Shown: positions 25,068 to 34,249 of the stretch, piece after piece
How the letters are laid out: each line of letters opens with the position of its first letter
Numbering within the stretch: the first letter of the stretch is position 1
DNA from: Bog-793 sp050014835
GTDB taxonomy: Bacteria > Actinomycetota > Acidimicrobiia > Acidimicrobiales > Bog-793
Direction of reading: 5' to 3'
DNA length: 64,000 bases
Assembly: GCA_050014835.1 (NCBI GenBank)
Contig: JBEKCO010000003.1
Span: 1-64,000 of the forward strand
Translations under genes and position numbers: made by a program
The notes under the pieces: model-generated
Told to the model about the DNA's origin: nothing
Databases searched by the model: none
The model's input: the letters and a program-made list of their open reading frames with translations, nothing else

Positions 25068-26741
25068 CTAGGCCGAGGACGCGACGGCGAACCAGTCCGA
25101 AGGGAGTTTGAGGCTTGACGCGAAGCTCAAACCCGTGACCGTCGTCGTCGACGTCGTGCCCGATACGACAATGAGCTCGACCCGGCCGCCGAACGATCCC
25201 CGCCGATTGCGCGAGATGATCGAGACACCGACGACCCGCCCAATCCCGCGGAAATCCCGGTTGACGAGCGCGGCTGAGACCGAAGTCCGCCAGGTGTGGT
25301 TCGGATTGCACTCGAGTGGATTCCCCTGCACCACGCAGACGTCGCCCACATCCGGAACCGCGGGAAAGGCGCTCTGGGCGGTCCACCCCCCGGACGAGGC
25401 GGAGTACGAGGTGAGCGCGACGGCACCGGTCGAGGTCTCGGCGCGCACCTCGCCCGACGTGGCCGCGACCGCGGCGTTGGTCAGGGGCGATTCGAAACGC
25501 TCGCCGACATACGCCTCGCAGACCGTGTCACAGACGCTCGCGTAGCCCTCCCAACCACCGGACTCCATTTCGGACACGGCGTAGGAGCGGGACGCGATCG
25601 CCTGCGCCTCGAGGGTCTGAAACCCCCAGGCGTGGCCCTGCGGGGCTCCGGTGAAGGCCCCTGCGGTGCCCCAGGCCGGCGACTCCTCGGCGGGGACGAC
25701 ACCGTCGAGATACGACTGCAGCGGAAGGACGTTGAGCGTCCGCTCGTATCCGGTTCGGTCGTACGCCTCGATGTCGCCACGGACGACCTCATCGATGCCG
25801 TCGTATCGGCACAGCGTGAGGAGCGTCTCGGGCGCGGCGTTGGGGCTCGCGTCTGCCGGGCGGATCGTCGGATCGACGTACCCCGTCGCGATCGGCCTCG
25901 AACCGCCTGCGGCCGCCTTAGCCGCGCTGCACGAGGCCCCCTCGTACACGCTCCAAGTGCCGGCGCGCGTCAGCCGGAGGTCGACCGCCACTCCGGCCCG
26001 GACAGTGAGCACCCGCGACGTGACCGTCGACGTGGTCGTCGGCGGCAGCGTCGTGGCCGATGTCGTCGTGGCCGATGTCGTCGTGGCCGATGTCATCGTG
26101 GCCGATGTCGGGGAGGTCGTCGTGGTCGGAGACGTGGTCGTCGTCGTTGACGTCGAGGATGTGGTCGTGGTCGAGGAAGTGGTCGGTGGAATCGTCGTCG
26201 TCGAGGACGGCTGTGTCGACGTTGTCGGCGCCAGTGTCGTCGGAGGCGTCGTCGACGTCGTCGTGGTCGGGATCGACGTCGTGGACGTCGTCGAGGACGT
26301 GGTCGTCGTGGTCGGCGGTGCCGATCCCGCGCTCGTGATCGTGAAAGCCGACGGCGACGTAACGACCGGGTCGTAGCCGACGGTGCCTTTCGCATTGACG
26401 TTCTCGAGGATCGCGACCGAGATCACCGGGTTCACCCCGAGCCTCGATCCTTTGAGACTCGACGCGACCGTCCCTCCGTAGAAGTGGTCGAGGATCTGCG
26501 TATAGGTCTCGTGGTAGCGGACCGCGTCGCCGAAGGCCCCCCACTGGCCCATTCCGAACCCCGGACCGAAACCGTGGCCGACGAAGCTGAACGACGTGAC
26601 CGGCGGCGCGGTCGCGGCACCGGATGAAGCGACCAGGATCGAGAAGGCGAGGGCGGCGCAGGACGCGAGAACAACGCACGTCCGGGGGCGTGGAACACGG
26701 CGCGGATGAACTGCACCGTGACGGACGATGCTGCTGTGCAT
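25068..26741 (-). CDS. Secreted SpoIID/LytB-domain protein with Thr-rich linker
   Basis: This 557-residue protein has a signal sequence (CVVLASCAALAFSILVASSGAATA) and an N-terminal GHGFGPGFGMGQWGAFG motif. A low-complexity linker of Thr, Ser and Pro follows (about residues 140-245), then a SpoIID/LytB domain (RTLNVLPLQSYLDGVVPAEE, AIASRSYAV) of the lytic-transglycosylase or amidase-enhancer type. The linker is encoded by GTC/GTG-rich repeats and is probably glycosylated outside the cell. It starts upstream at ATG 26741 and likely acts in cell-wall remodelling; that role is from the family. Confidence 0.82.
   Translation of the reverse strand: MHSSIVRHGAVHPRRVPRPRTCVVLASCAALAFSILVASSGAATAPPVTSFSFVGHGFGPGFGMGQWGAFGDAVRYHETYTQILDHFYGGTVASSLKGSRLGVNPVISVAILENVNAKGTVGYDPVVTSPSAFTITSAGSAPPTTTTTSSTTSTTSIPTTTTSTTPPTTLAPTTSTQPSSTTTIPPTTSSTTTTSSTSTTTTTSPTTTTSPTSATMTSATTTSATTTSATTLPPTTTSTVTSRVLTVRAGVAVDLRLTRAGTWSVYEGASCSAAKAAAGGSRPIATGYVDPTIRPADASPNAAPETLLTLCRYDGIDEVVRGDIEAYDRTGYERTLNVLPLQSYLDGVVPAEESPAWGTAGAFTGAPQGHAWGFQTLEAQAIASRSYAVSEMESGGWEGYASVCDTVCEAYVGERFESPLTNAAVAATSGEVRAETSTGAVALTSYSASSGGWTAQSAFPAVPDVGDVCVVQGNPLECNPNHTWRTSVSAALVNRDFRGIGRVVGVSIISRNRRGSFGGRVELIVVSGTTSTTTVTGLSFASSLKLPSDWFAVASSA
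26056..26110. repeat. 15-bp tandem repeat in the Thr-rich linker
   Basis: Three consecutive units of GCCGATGTCGTCGTG (the third with one change) and a partial fourth encode ATTTS-type repeats in the SpoIID protein linker. Such arrays can change copy number by slippage. Confidence 0.7.
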
Positions 26742-26789
26742 ATTGGTACTGATGTTACGTTCGTCTGCGTTGGCGGCGGCGCGCGATGC

Positions 26790-27911
26790 CTACGGGCTGC
26801 GAAGCGCCGCCTCGATCGCCTGGCGGAAGGCCGCGGCGGCGATGTCGGGCGTGAAACGGGCCGCTCGGGCCCGTCCGGCGGCAATGAGGTCGTCGCGCGC
26901 CGTGGGCTCGGTGAGGACGCGGTGCACCGCCGACGCGACGAGCACGGGCGACTTGTCGGGCACGAGCACGCCGGCGTCACCGACCGTCTCTGGCACGGCC
27001 GCCGCGGCGTACGCCACGACGGGGACCCCCCGTGCCATTGACTCGACGATCGGCGCGCAGAACCCTTCGTGGTCCGAAAGGCACACGAACACGGTCGCCG
27101 CCTCGTAGTAGGCGACGAGCGCCCCGGCCGACACCGATCCCGGCAGGCTGACGGCGTCCTTCAGCCCGAGCGCGACAGCGAAACGGCGCAGCGCGTCGAT
27201 GTACGCGCTCCCCATCTCGCGCCCGACGAGGTGCAGCCGGGCGTCGCGGTCGTAGACGCGCCGATAGCAGGCAAAGGCCTTCACGACGTCGTGCTGCGCC
27301 TTGTGCGGCGCGATCTGGCCGACGAACAGCCAATCCGCGCCGCCCGCTTCTTTCAGCGAGATGAGCCTCCGCAGCGCCACCGGGTCCGGCGACCGCTCCA
27401 GGGCGTCACCGTCGCCGAGCAGCGGAACGACCGTCGTGCGCCCGAACCCGTTCTCGTCGAGCTCCGCCGCGTTGTAGGCCGACCGGGCGATGGCGAAGGG
27501 CACGAGTGGGGCGAGCTGCTGCAGCTGCCGGCGGCCGAGTCGCGACTCCTCGCCGAGGGGCGGGAGCCAGCGTTCGACGAGCGGAGCTGGCGTGATGTTG
27601 TGGTAGTCGAGGAGCTTGCGTCCCGGGTGACGGGCGACGACGTCGCCCGTCGGACCGCCGATCGAGCACTGGTAGAGGATCCACTGGCTCCCGTCTTCGA
27701 CCATCGGCAGCTCGTCCAGGGGATGGACCCGTCCCGCGCAGCCCGGACCAATGATCGAGGCGTAGATCTCCGACACGAATCCCATCTCGCGCAGCAGTAT
27801 CTGGGCGACGAAGGTGTGATTGCTCACCGCGTCGTGCTCGATGATCGAGGGGATCACCTGGTCGATTCGCGCTGGACGGCCGGGCGCGACTCCCGGTCCC
27901 GTCGGGTTCAC
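26790..27911 (-). CDS. Glycosyltransferase family 4
   Basis: This 373-residue GT-B enzyme has an N-terminal acceptor domain (DQVIPSIIEHDAVSNHTF) and a C-terminal nucleotide-sugar domain with DWLFVGQIAPHKAQHDVVKAF, HLVGREMG and the donor-binding SDHEGFCAPIVESMARGVPVVAY. It belongs to the surface polysaccharide cluster and starts by overlapping the end of the small upstream gene by 4 bp. The sugar specificity cannot be read from sequence. Confidence 0.85.
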   Translation of the reverse strand: MNPTGPGVAPGRPARIDQVIPSIIEHDAVSNHTFVAQILLREMGFVSEIYASIIGPGCAGRVHPLDELPMVEDGSQWILYQCSIGGPTGDVVARHPGRKLLDYHNITPAPLVERWLPPLGEESRLGRRQLQQLAPLVPFAIARSAYNAAELDENGFGRTTVVPLLGDGDALERSPDPVALRRLISLKEAGGADWLFVGQIAPHKAQHDVVKAFACYRRVYDRDARLHLVGREMGSAYIDALRRFAVALGLKDAVSLPGSVSAGALVAYYEAATVFVCLSDHEGFCAPIVESMARGVPVVAYAAAAVPETVGDAGVLVPDKSPVLVASAVHRVLTEPTARDDLIAAGRARAARFTPDIAAAAFRQAIEAALRSP

Positions 27912-28201
27912 CGGTCCCTCCGCGCCGCCAGGACTCCGAGCGGGCGTTCCACGATCGCGAGCACCCGCCGAAGGTACGGTCGCGCCGGTCGCGGCACGAA
28001 GAGCCGGGCGACCCGCCGTAAGACGAGCGAACGCTCCGAGTAGCGCGGGGCACGCAACGCCACCGTCGCCGACCGCTCGAACGCACGGTCGAGATCGGCA
28101 GTCATTTCCGCCGTCCAGAGCCCTGTTGCAGCGAGATTCCGCACATCGGCGCGAGCCGCGTCGAGGATCGAGGTTGCCGCCCGGCCCGATCGCTCGTTCA
28201 C
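27908..28201 (-). CDS. Small hypothetical protein in polysaccharide operon
   Basis: This 97-residue, Arg- and Ala-rich helical protein has no recognised domain. Its reality is supported by the 4-bp coupling with the downstream glycosyltransferase and the 31-bp gap from the ABC ATPase gene upstream. It may be an accessory factor of the export cluster. Confidence 0.5.
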   Translation of the reverse strand: MNERSGRAATSILDAARADVRNLAATGLWTAEMTADLDRAFERSATVALRAPRYSERSLVLRRVARLFVPRPARPYLRRVLAIVERPLGVLAARRDR

Positions 28202-28232
28202 GCCGACGCGCCGCTCGGTTCGACGCGACTAC

Positions 28233-29468
28233 TCACGGGCTCGTGACCCGGACGGAACCGGGCACGACGACCTCGATGCGCATCGGGAGCGCCACCACGC
28301 CGGTTGCCTTGCTCGGGTTCATCACCTCAAAGTCGCACGCCGGCTCGGCGAGGCCGATGACGACACCACCCGCGTCGCGCACATCGATGTTCACGAGATA
28401 ACGGCCGTCGAGGAGCGGCAACGAGTCAAAACAGAACGTCACGGACCCCGCCCCCGTCGCGAGCAACATGGCCTCCTCGGATCCGCTGCTCCGGGTCGCG
28501 AACAACGTCTGATCCTTGTCGGAGAGGATCTCGATCGCGAACTGTGCGCCGTCAACAGCCGAGTGCACCGCGTACTCGACACGGATCGTCAACGGCTCCC
28601 CGGTGACGACATAGGGGCGTTCGCCGATCCCGGGGTGCTCGACGGTGACCGAGGTGATCTCGACCTGGGGACGGGCCGGAGCGACATCGATGTCGACGCT
28701 GACTGGCAGTTCGGCTTCGGGCACAGGGGTGGCGTCGAGGGCGAGGAGGCCCTCCTTGAACACCCTGATCGCCTCCCCTGGCGGCGCGTAGGTGACGAGA
28801 TGACCGGCGTCGAACACGAGGATCTCGTCACAGATCGAGCGCAGCATGTCCGACGAGTGCGAGACGACGACGATCGTCCGCCCGTCCTCCTGGAACAGCT
28901 TCACCCGCTCGAGACACTTCTGCTGGAAGCGCTCGTCGCCCACGCTGAGCACTTCATCGACGAGCAGGATGTCGGGATCCATGCTCACGGCGATCGAGAA
29001 GCCGAGCCGCACGGTCATGCCGGACGAGTAGTACTTCACCTGGTTGTCGATGAAGTGTTCGAGCTCGGCGAACTCGACGATTTCGTCGAACCGGTGGCTG
29101 ATCTCCCTGCGCGAAAGCCCGAGGAGCGACCCGTTCAAGAAAATGTTGTCGCGCCCCGAAAGGTCCGGCTGGAACCCTGCGCCGAGCTCCAGCATCGCCG
29201 CGACCTTGCCGCGCACGACGACCTGGCCGAAGGTCGGCTGGAGGATCCCAGCGATGCACTTCAGCAGCGTCGACTTGCCCGAGCCGTTGCGACCGAGGAT
29301 CCCGACGGTTGAGCCCGGCTGGATCTCCGCTTTCACATCGCGAAGTGCCCAGAACTCCTCGTATGGGATGTGCCCGAGGTGCATCAGGCGCTCTTTCAGC
29401 GACGAATACTTCTCGAGATAGAGGTGGAAACGCTTCGAGACGTTCTGGATCTCGACCGCGGAGCTCAC
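28233..29468 (-). CDS. Polysaccharide ABC exporter ATPase (Wzt/TagH-like)
   Basis: This 411-residue protein has an ABC ATPase in residues 1-240: Walker A GILGRNGSGKSTLLK, signature YYSSGMTVRLGFSIAVSMDPDILLVDE (short Wzt/TagH form) and the H-loop VVVSHSSD. The C-terminal half (about 250-405) is a Wzt-type beta-sandwich that in the family binds the end-modified polysaccharide. It pairs with the permease that begins upstream (7 bp gap). Together they move a lipid-linked glycan across the membrane. Confidence 0.9.
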   Translation of the reverse strand: MSSAVEIQNVSKRFHLYLEKYSSLKERLMHLGHIPYEEFWALRDVKAEIQPGSTVGILGRNGSGKSTLLKCIAGILQPTFGQVVVRGKVAAMLELGAGFQPDLSGRDNIFLNGSLLGLSRREISHRFDEIVEFAELEHFIDNQVKYYSSGMTVRLGFSIAVSMDPDILLVDEVLSVGDERFQQKCLERVKLFQEDGRTIVVVSHSSDMLRSICDEILVFDAGHLVTYAPPGEAIRVFKEGLLALDATPVPEAELPVSVDIDVAPARPQVEITSVTVEHPGIGERPYVVTGEPLTIRVEYAVHSAVDGAQFAIEILSDKDQTLFATRSSGSEEAMLLATGAGSVTFCFDSLPLLDGRYLVNIDVRDAGGVVIGLAEPACDFEVMNPSKATGVVALPMRIEVVVPGSVRVTSP

Positions 29469-29474
29469 GTGGAC

Positions 29475-30467
29475 TCAGAGCTCCTCAGCGAAGTTGCCGC
29501 TGATACGCCCGAAGATCAGCATCGCGCCGAAGAACAGTCCGATCGAGACGACGAGAAGCCCCCCGAGCAGCTCCAGGAAGAAGTGGTACGGGTAGTTCGC
29601 GAGCACGACGTAATGCGGGTTACCGGTGATCTTCACGAACACATGGCCGTATATCGCCCGCTGGAACGCGATCACGACGGTCGTGATCGGGTTGGCGAGG
29701 TACAGCTTCTCGAGCCACCCGAGATTGTGCCGGGCGAACATCCCGTAGACGAGGTCGTAGCTGTAGATGATCGGCACGCCCCAGAACCAGGCGTTCAGGA
29801 GCACGAGGATGAGGTGCTCGATGTCGCGGAAGTACACGTTCACGGCCGACAGGAACACGGCGAGCGCCGCCGAGAAGACGATCAGGTCGACGAGCGCGAA
29901 CACGGCGATCGGCAGGTAGCTCCAGGCAGGCGAGTACTGGAACCCGACGAGGAACACGACGAGCACGAGGGCCTGGAAGAAGAAGAACACGGTCGCCGTG
30001 CCCACCTGCGAGAGGGCGAGGATCTCGCGGGGGAAGGCGACCTTCTTCACGATGCCCGAGTTCGCGACGATGACGCTCGCCGAACCGGTGGTCGCCGTCT
30101 GGAACAGGTTCCAGATGAGCAGTCCCGAGAACAGGTAGAGCGCGAAGTACGGAGTCGGGTTCTTCAGGAAGTACTTGAACACGACGTAGTAGACGAGCAG
30201 CACGAACGCCGGGTTGAGCATCGACCACAAGAACCCGAGGAAACTGTTCTTGTACTTCACCTTCAGGTCCTTGCGGACGAGGAAGACGAAGAGCTCGCGG
30301 GCGTTCCAGAGCTCCCGCAGCCGCGCCCGAAGCGTCACGCGTGACGAGACGATTCGGGCCACCAATTCCTGGCCGTCCCCGCCCCGCCCCCCGCGGGGGA
30401 CGAAGGAGCGCTGGCGCGACGACACGCCGACGACCGTCGGCACGTCGGTCTCGCTCACCGTCCCCAT
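29475..30467 (-). CDS. Polysaccharide ABC exporter permease (Wzm/TagG-like)
   Basis: This 330-residue ABC2-type permease has a cytoplasmic N-terminus ending in the typical RDLKVKYKNSFLGFLWSMLNP entry segment, six hydrophobic membrane spans, and the family motif NVYFRDIEHL. It is the first gene of the leftward export operon. The ATG at 30467 faces the rightward coiled-coil/glycosyltransferase operon across about 230 bp that should contain both promoters; no other gene is seen there. Confidence 0.9.
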   Translation of the reverse strand: MGTVSETDVPTVVGVSSRQRSFVPRGGRGGDGQELVARIVSSRVTLRARLRELWNARELFVFLVRKDLKVKYKNSFLGFLWSMLNPAFVLLVYYVVFKYFLKNPTPYFALYLFSGLLIWNLFQTATTGSASVIVANSGIVKKVAFPREILALSQVGTATVFFFFQALVLVVFLVGFQYSPAWSYLPIAVFALVDLIVFSAALAVFLSAVNVYFRDIEHLILVLLNAWFWGVPIIYSYDLVYGMFARHNLGWLEKLYLANPITTVVIAFQRAIYGHVFVKITGNPHYVVLANYPYHFFLELLGGLLVVSIGLFFGAMLIFGRISGNFAEEL

Positions 30468-30695
30468 GACGCCTCACACCTCTTATGCTGCCGGCGATCA
30501 CGGGTCGCGACCGCCAGGGCGCGTGCCTAGCTCATCCCATGTTCGCCGATCGAGGCGACGGTATCGGACTGGTGTTCCGGGGCGCCGCCGTACTCCGGAC
30601 CAGCTCTGATTTATCCTAGTGGCCGGGCTTTCAGGTGGGCGGTGCATGCCGGCGTCTACCATCGAGATCCGGATCATCGGCACGAAGGAGTCGCC

Positions 30696-30992
30696 GTGGA
30701 CAAGGTGCGGGTCCGGTTGTGGCGCAAGACACGAACCGCGGCGTCGCTCCCGGGCCGGGTCGCAGCGAACGAGGAGAAGATCGAGTCGCTCGAACGTCAC
30801 GTCTCGCTGAAGATCGACGAGATGCGCTCCGAGCTCGCCGAGATCCGCTCGCTGCTGCGTACGCAGATCGAAGGCGACGCCGAGGCGACTGAGCTGCTCG
30901 GACGGCTCCTGCAGGCTGCGGAGAAGCGCCTCGGGGAGCTCGAGGAGTCGGTCGCCACGACGGCCGCCAGGGCCGACCGCGCTCCTCGATGA
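30696..30992 (+). CDS. Small coiled-coil protein
   Basis: This 98-residue protein starts at GTG 30696, behind AAGGAG with a 5-nt spacer. After a basic N-terminus almost the whole chain is an Ala/Glu/Leu heptad-rich helix (NEEKIESLERHVSLKIDEM, ELLGRLLQAAEKRLGELEE). No family is recognised. The stop overlaps the start of the large glycosyltransferase gene (ATGA), so the two are coupled. It may act as a scaffold for that enzyme. Confidence 0.6.
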   Translation: MDKVRVRLWRKTRTAASLPGRVAANEEKIESLERHVSLKIDEMRSELAEIRSLLRTQIEGDAEATELLGRLLQAAEKRLGELEESVATTAARADRAPR

Positions 30993-33478
30993 CTCCCGGC
31001 CGGCCCCCGGAGTCGGCCGGGACGGTCGTCGTCGACCTTCAGGCTCTCCAGAGCCCGAGTTCACGCACCCACGGCATCGGCCGCTACGCCACGAACTGGG
31101 CCCTCGCCATCGAACGACTGCGACCCGATCTGGTCGGGACCTACCTGCTCAATCCCGATCTGCCGCCACCCGGCCCGATCGAGGAGCTGGTCTCCACGGG
31201 CAAGGTCGCCTACCGCGGCGCGCCGGACGCGATCAGTCCGCAGGCGCGCGTCTTCCACGCCCTTTCGCCGTTCGATCTTGCGGTCGAAACGAGCGCCATC
31301 TGGCCATCGCAGGCCGACGCGCGTGACCTCGTGCTCTCGGTCACCGTGTACGACCTCATTCCGGCACGCGACCCCGCGACCGAGCTCGTCGACATCGGTG
31401 AGCGCCGCCGCTATCGGACGCGCCTCGAACTCGTCCGCTCGGCGGCCGCCCTCCAGGTCCTCTCCGCCGCGGTCGGAGAGGACCTCGTCACGCGACTCGG
31501 TGTCGCGCCGCAACGGGTGCACGTGGTCGGCGCGGCGCCCGACGACCGTTTCCGCCCTGCGCCGTCGCACGACGCCGCGACCGAGCACGCGATCCGTCTC
31601 CTGCGATCAGCGGGCCTCGCGCGGCCGTACGTGCTCTGTCCGAGCGGCAGCCACCCTCGGAAGAACAACGAACGGATCGTCGGGGCGTGGTCCCGCCTCG
31701 GAGACGCGGTGTGGGATCGGCAGCTCGTCATCACCGGCGAGCTACCGGAATCGACCGCCCACCATCTCCGCCACCTCGCGTCCCAGGCCGCCGTCGCCGA
31801 TCCGGTGGTCGTGACGGGGTTCGTCGGCGACGACGACCTCGTCGCCCTGTACCAGGGAGCAGACCTTGTCTGCTTCCCGTCGCTCGCCGAAGGTTTCGGC
31901 CTGCCCGTCGCCGAAGCCCGCGCCTGCGGCGCGACCGTCGTCTGCTCGGACCGCCCGCCCCTCGACGAACTCGTTGCGCCGGAGAACCGGTTCGACCCTG
32001 AGGACGTGGACGACATCGCGCGGGTGATCGCCGCGGCGCTCGGCCGTCACGACCCGGGCGCGGCGCCGTCCCGTGAGCTCGGCCGCATCGCGAGCTGGCC
32101 GGAGGTCGCGGCGCGCAGTGCAGAGGTTTTCGAGGATCTCGTCGCCGGGTCCGCGAGGCGGGCGCGCCCGCGGGGAGGGCGCCAGCGTGCGCTCCCCCGC
32201 GTGGCCTTCGTCACGCCACTCCCGCCGGCGCCTTCCGGCGTCGCCGCCTACAACTTCCGCCTCATCGAGGAGCTCGTCGCGACGAACGAAGTCACCCTCG
32301 ACGTCTTCGCCGACGGACCGACGCCCTCCCCGACCGCCCCCGCCGGCGCGCCGGTGTACGCAGCACCAGCGCTCGCCGCGATCGAGCGGCTGACCGGGCG
32401 CTACGACCGGGTCGTCTACACCCTCGGCAACAGCCACCATCACCTCGGAGCGCTCGCGCTCCTCCGCGAACGCCCGGGCGTCGTCGTCAGCCACGACGTG
32501 CGGCTGACGAATCTCTACCGTCACGAGACTGGGGACCCGGGCCTTCTGCCACACGGCCTGGCGGGCCGGATCCGCGAGATGTACGGCGAATCCCTGCCGC
32601 CGCGTCTCGGCGCATTCAACGAGGTCGGGGCGGAGGATCTCGCCCGCTACGGGCTCCTCATGGCACGCGAGGCGATCGGGTTGTCCGAGGTCTTCCTCGT
32701 CACGTCGCGCGCCGCCGCGGCGCTCGCCCGAGTCGACGCCGGACCGCTTCTCGCGGGACGCGTCGACATCCTCCCGTTCGCCATCGAATCGCCCCGGGAC
32801 AGCCGGTCGGCCTTCGCCGAGACGACCGAGGCACCGGATGGCTGCCCGATCGCCGCCAGGTGGTGGGGTCGGTCACCGGAACCCCGGGATGATCAATCCG
32901 TCGTGGCCCACTTCGGGATCGTCGACCCGGTGAAGGCCCCGGAGCTGTTGGTCGACGCCTTCGCGGCACTCGTCCGGGGGGCGCGGCACGACGACGCCGC
33001 GATGCTCGCCTTCGTCGGGCCGGTCTCGCAGGACCTCGCTCGCGCGCTCGCCGATCGCGCCTCGGCCCAGGGGATCGGAGACCGGCTCGCGCTCACCGGA
33101 CCGCTGCCACAGGAGCGCTACCGCGCCTGGCTCGCCGCGGCGACGCTCGCCGTCCAGCTGCGCCGGTCCTTCAACGGCGAGGCCTCCGCCGCGGTCGGCG
33201 AATGCCTTGCTTCCGGGGTGCCGACCGTCGCGACGAACCTCGGTTGGCTGCGCGAGCTGCCCGGGGCGGCGGTTGAGCTCGTCCCGGCCGCCGTCGACGC
33301 CGAGGGGCTCGCCTCCGTGCTCGCCGGCCTTCTCACCGACCCGGCGCGCCGCAGCCTCCTCGCCGGGGCCGGTCGCGACTTCGCGGCGCACCAGACGTTC
33401 GCCGCCACCGCCCATGCGCTGCTCGCCGCGGTCCTCCCCGAACGCGCCATGGTCGGCGTCCCGCGACCCGGGGCCTGA
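30989..33478 (+). CDS. Tandem two-domain glycosyltransferase (GT4 + GT4)
   Basis: This 829-residue protein has two GT-B units. The first (about 10-385) has HGIGRYATNWALAIE, YVLCPSGSHPRKNNERIVGAW and CFPSLAEGFGLPVAEARACGATVV. The second (about 400-825) has FVTPLPPAPSGVAAYNFRLIEEL, VVSHDVRLTN and VAHFGIVDPVKAPELLVDAF. The first domain carries the E-x7-E donor motif (EGFGLPVAE). In the second the motif is weaker (NGEASAAVGECLASG). Two active sites could add alternating sugars to one chain. It is coupled to the coiled-coil gene and convergent with the next gene. Confidence 0.85.
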   Translation: MTPGRPPESAGTVVVDLQALQSPSSRTHGIGRYATNWALAIERLRPDLVGTYLLNPDLPPPGPIEELVSTGKVAYRGAPDAISPQARVFHALSPFDLAVETSAIWPSQADARDLVLSVTVYDLIPARDPATELVDIGERRRYRTRLELVRSAAALQVLSAAVGEDLVTRLGVAPQRVHVVGAAPDDRFRPAPSHDAATEHAIRLLRSAGLARPYVLCPSGSHPRKNNERIVGAWSRLGDAVWDRQLVITGELPESTAHHLRHLASQAAVADPVVVTGFVGDDDLVALYQGADLVCFPSLAEGFGLPVAEARACGATVVCSDRPPLDELVAPENRFDPEDVDDIARVIAAALGRHDPGAAPSRELGRIASWPEVAARSAEVFEDLVAGSARRARPRGGRQRALPRVAFVTPLPPAPSGVAAYNFRLIEELVATNEVTLDVFADGPTPSPTAPAGAPVYAAPALAAIERLTGRYDRVVYTLGNSHHHLGALALLRERPGVVVSHDVRLTNLYRHETGDPGLLPHGLAGRIREMYGESLPPRLGAFNEVGAEDLARYGLLMAREAIGLSEVFLVTSRAAAALARVDAGPLLAGRVDILPFAIESPRDSRSAFAETTEAPDGCPIAARWWGRSPEPRDDQSVVAHFGIVDPVKAPELLVDAFAALVRGARHDDAAMLAFVGPVSQDLARALADRASAQGIGDRLALTGPLPQERYRAWLAAATLAVQLRRSFNGEASAAVGECLASGVPTVATNLGWLRELPGAAVELVPAAVDAEGLASVLAGLLTDPARRSLLAGAGRDFAAHQTFAATAHALLAAVLPERAMVGVPRPGA

Positions 33479-33487
33479 ACCGAGCCC

Positions 33488-34249
33488 TCAGGACCTGTCC
33501 GTCGCGGAGATCCTCTCGACGAGACGGCGACAGAGCGCGATCGCCCCGCGCACGAAGGCTTCGGGGTCGGGCGCGCGACTGCGGTCACCTGCGAAGGGCG
33601 ATCCCGGAGCGGCGCCGATCTCGCCGCCGAGCGCGACGCGGGCGGCGCGGGCGGCGCGGTCATGCGCGGACCGTGCCCGAACGAGCTCGAGCACCTCGGT
33701 CCGCGGATCATCGGCATCGGCGGCGGCCCATCCCCGGGGGACGTGGACGCGGCGCTCCGGACGCTCCTCGGCCACGGTGACCCTCTCCTCGGGCAGTCCC
33801 CAGATCGCGATGAGCTGGGCGCGGTCCTGCTCGCTCGCCACGACGACGTGCGAAGCCGTCGTCCAGATCTCGCCCATCGCCCGGCTTCCGATGCCGCCGG
33901 GGATCGGCGAATCGGGGTCGAAGCGGAGGTTCCTTTCGGGGAACATCCGCAACGCCGCCGCGAAGAGCGTCAGCGTCACGGCACGCCACCACCGCCCGGC
34001 GCGGGCGCGCAGTGGCAGGCCCTGTTCGAAGTGAACGACGACGGAGTCGAAGCGGCGCGAGAGCCAGGCGAGCCGCAAGCAGAAGAGCGGGCCTTCGGTC
34101 CGGCCACTGCGGTGGGCGGCGCTGCGGTCGTCGGGCGAGAACATCTCGACGTCGTGTCCCTCCGCGATGAGCGCCGTCGCGATCTCGGCGAGCGCGAGCG
34201 CGGCATCTCCGCCGGGAGGAGGCACCGTGCCGACGATGAGGATCCTCAC
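33488..34249 (-). CDS. Glycosyltransferase-like protein (GT-B N-terminal half)
   Basis: This 253-residue protein starts at GTG 34249, which overlaps the stop of the upstream glycosyltransferase (GTGA). The N-terminus RILIVGTVPPPGGDAALALAEIATAL is a typical GT-B nucleotide-fold opening with a glycine-rich loop, and VVVHFEQGLPLR and HVVVASEQDRAQLIAIWGLPEERV are matching later segments. The donor-binding C-terminal domain seen in complete GT4 enzymes is absent, so it may be an accessory or a truncated enzyme. Confidence 0.65.
   Translation of the reverse strand: MRILIVGTVPPPGGDAALALAEIATALIAEGHDVEMFSPDDRSAAHRSGRTEGPLFCLRLAWLSRRFDSVVVHFEQGLPLRARAGRWWRAVTLTLFAAALRMFPERNLRFDPDSPIPGGIGSRAMGEIWTTASHVVVASEQDRAQLIAIWGLPEERVTVAEERPERRVHVPRGWAAADADDPRTEVLELVRARSAHDRAARAARVALGGEIGAAPGSPFAGDRSRAPDPEAFVRGAIALCRRLVERISATDRS

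Noticed and set aside
25990..26340. Short repeats rich in GTCGTCGTG as a CRISPR or satellite array
   Set aside because: They are in frame in the SpoIID protein gene and encode a Thr/Ser/Pro linker; the units are 15 bp without spacers.
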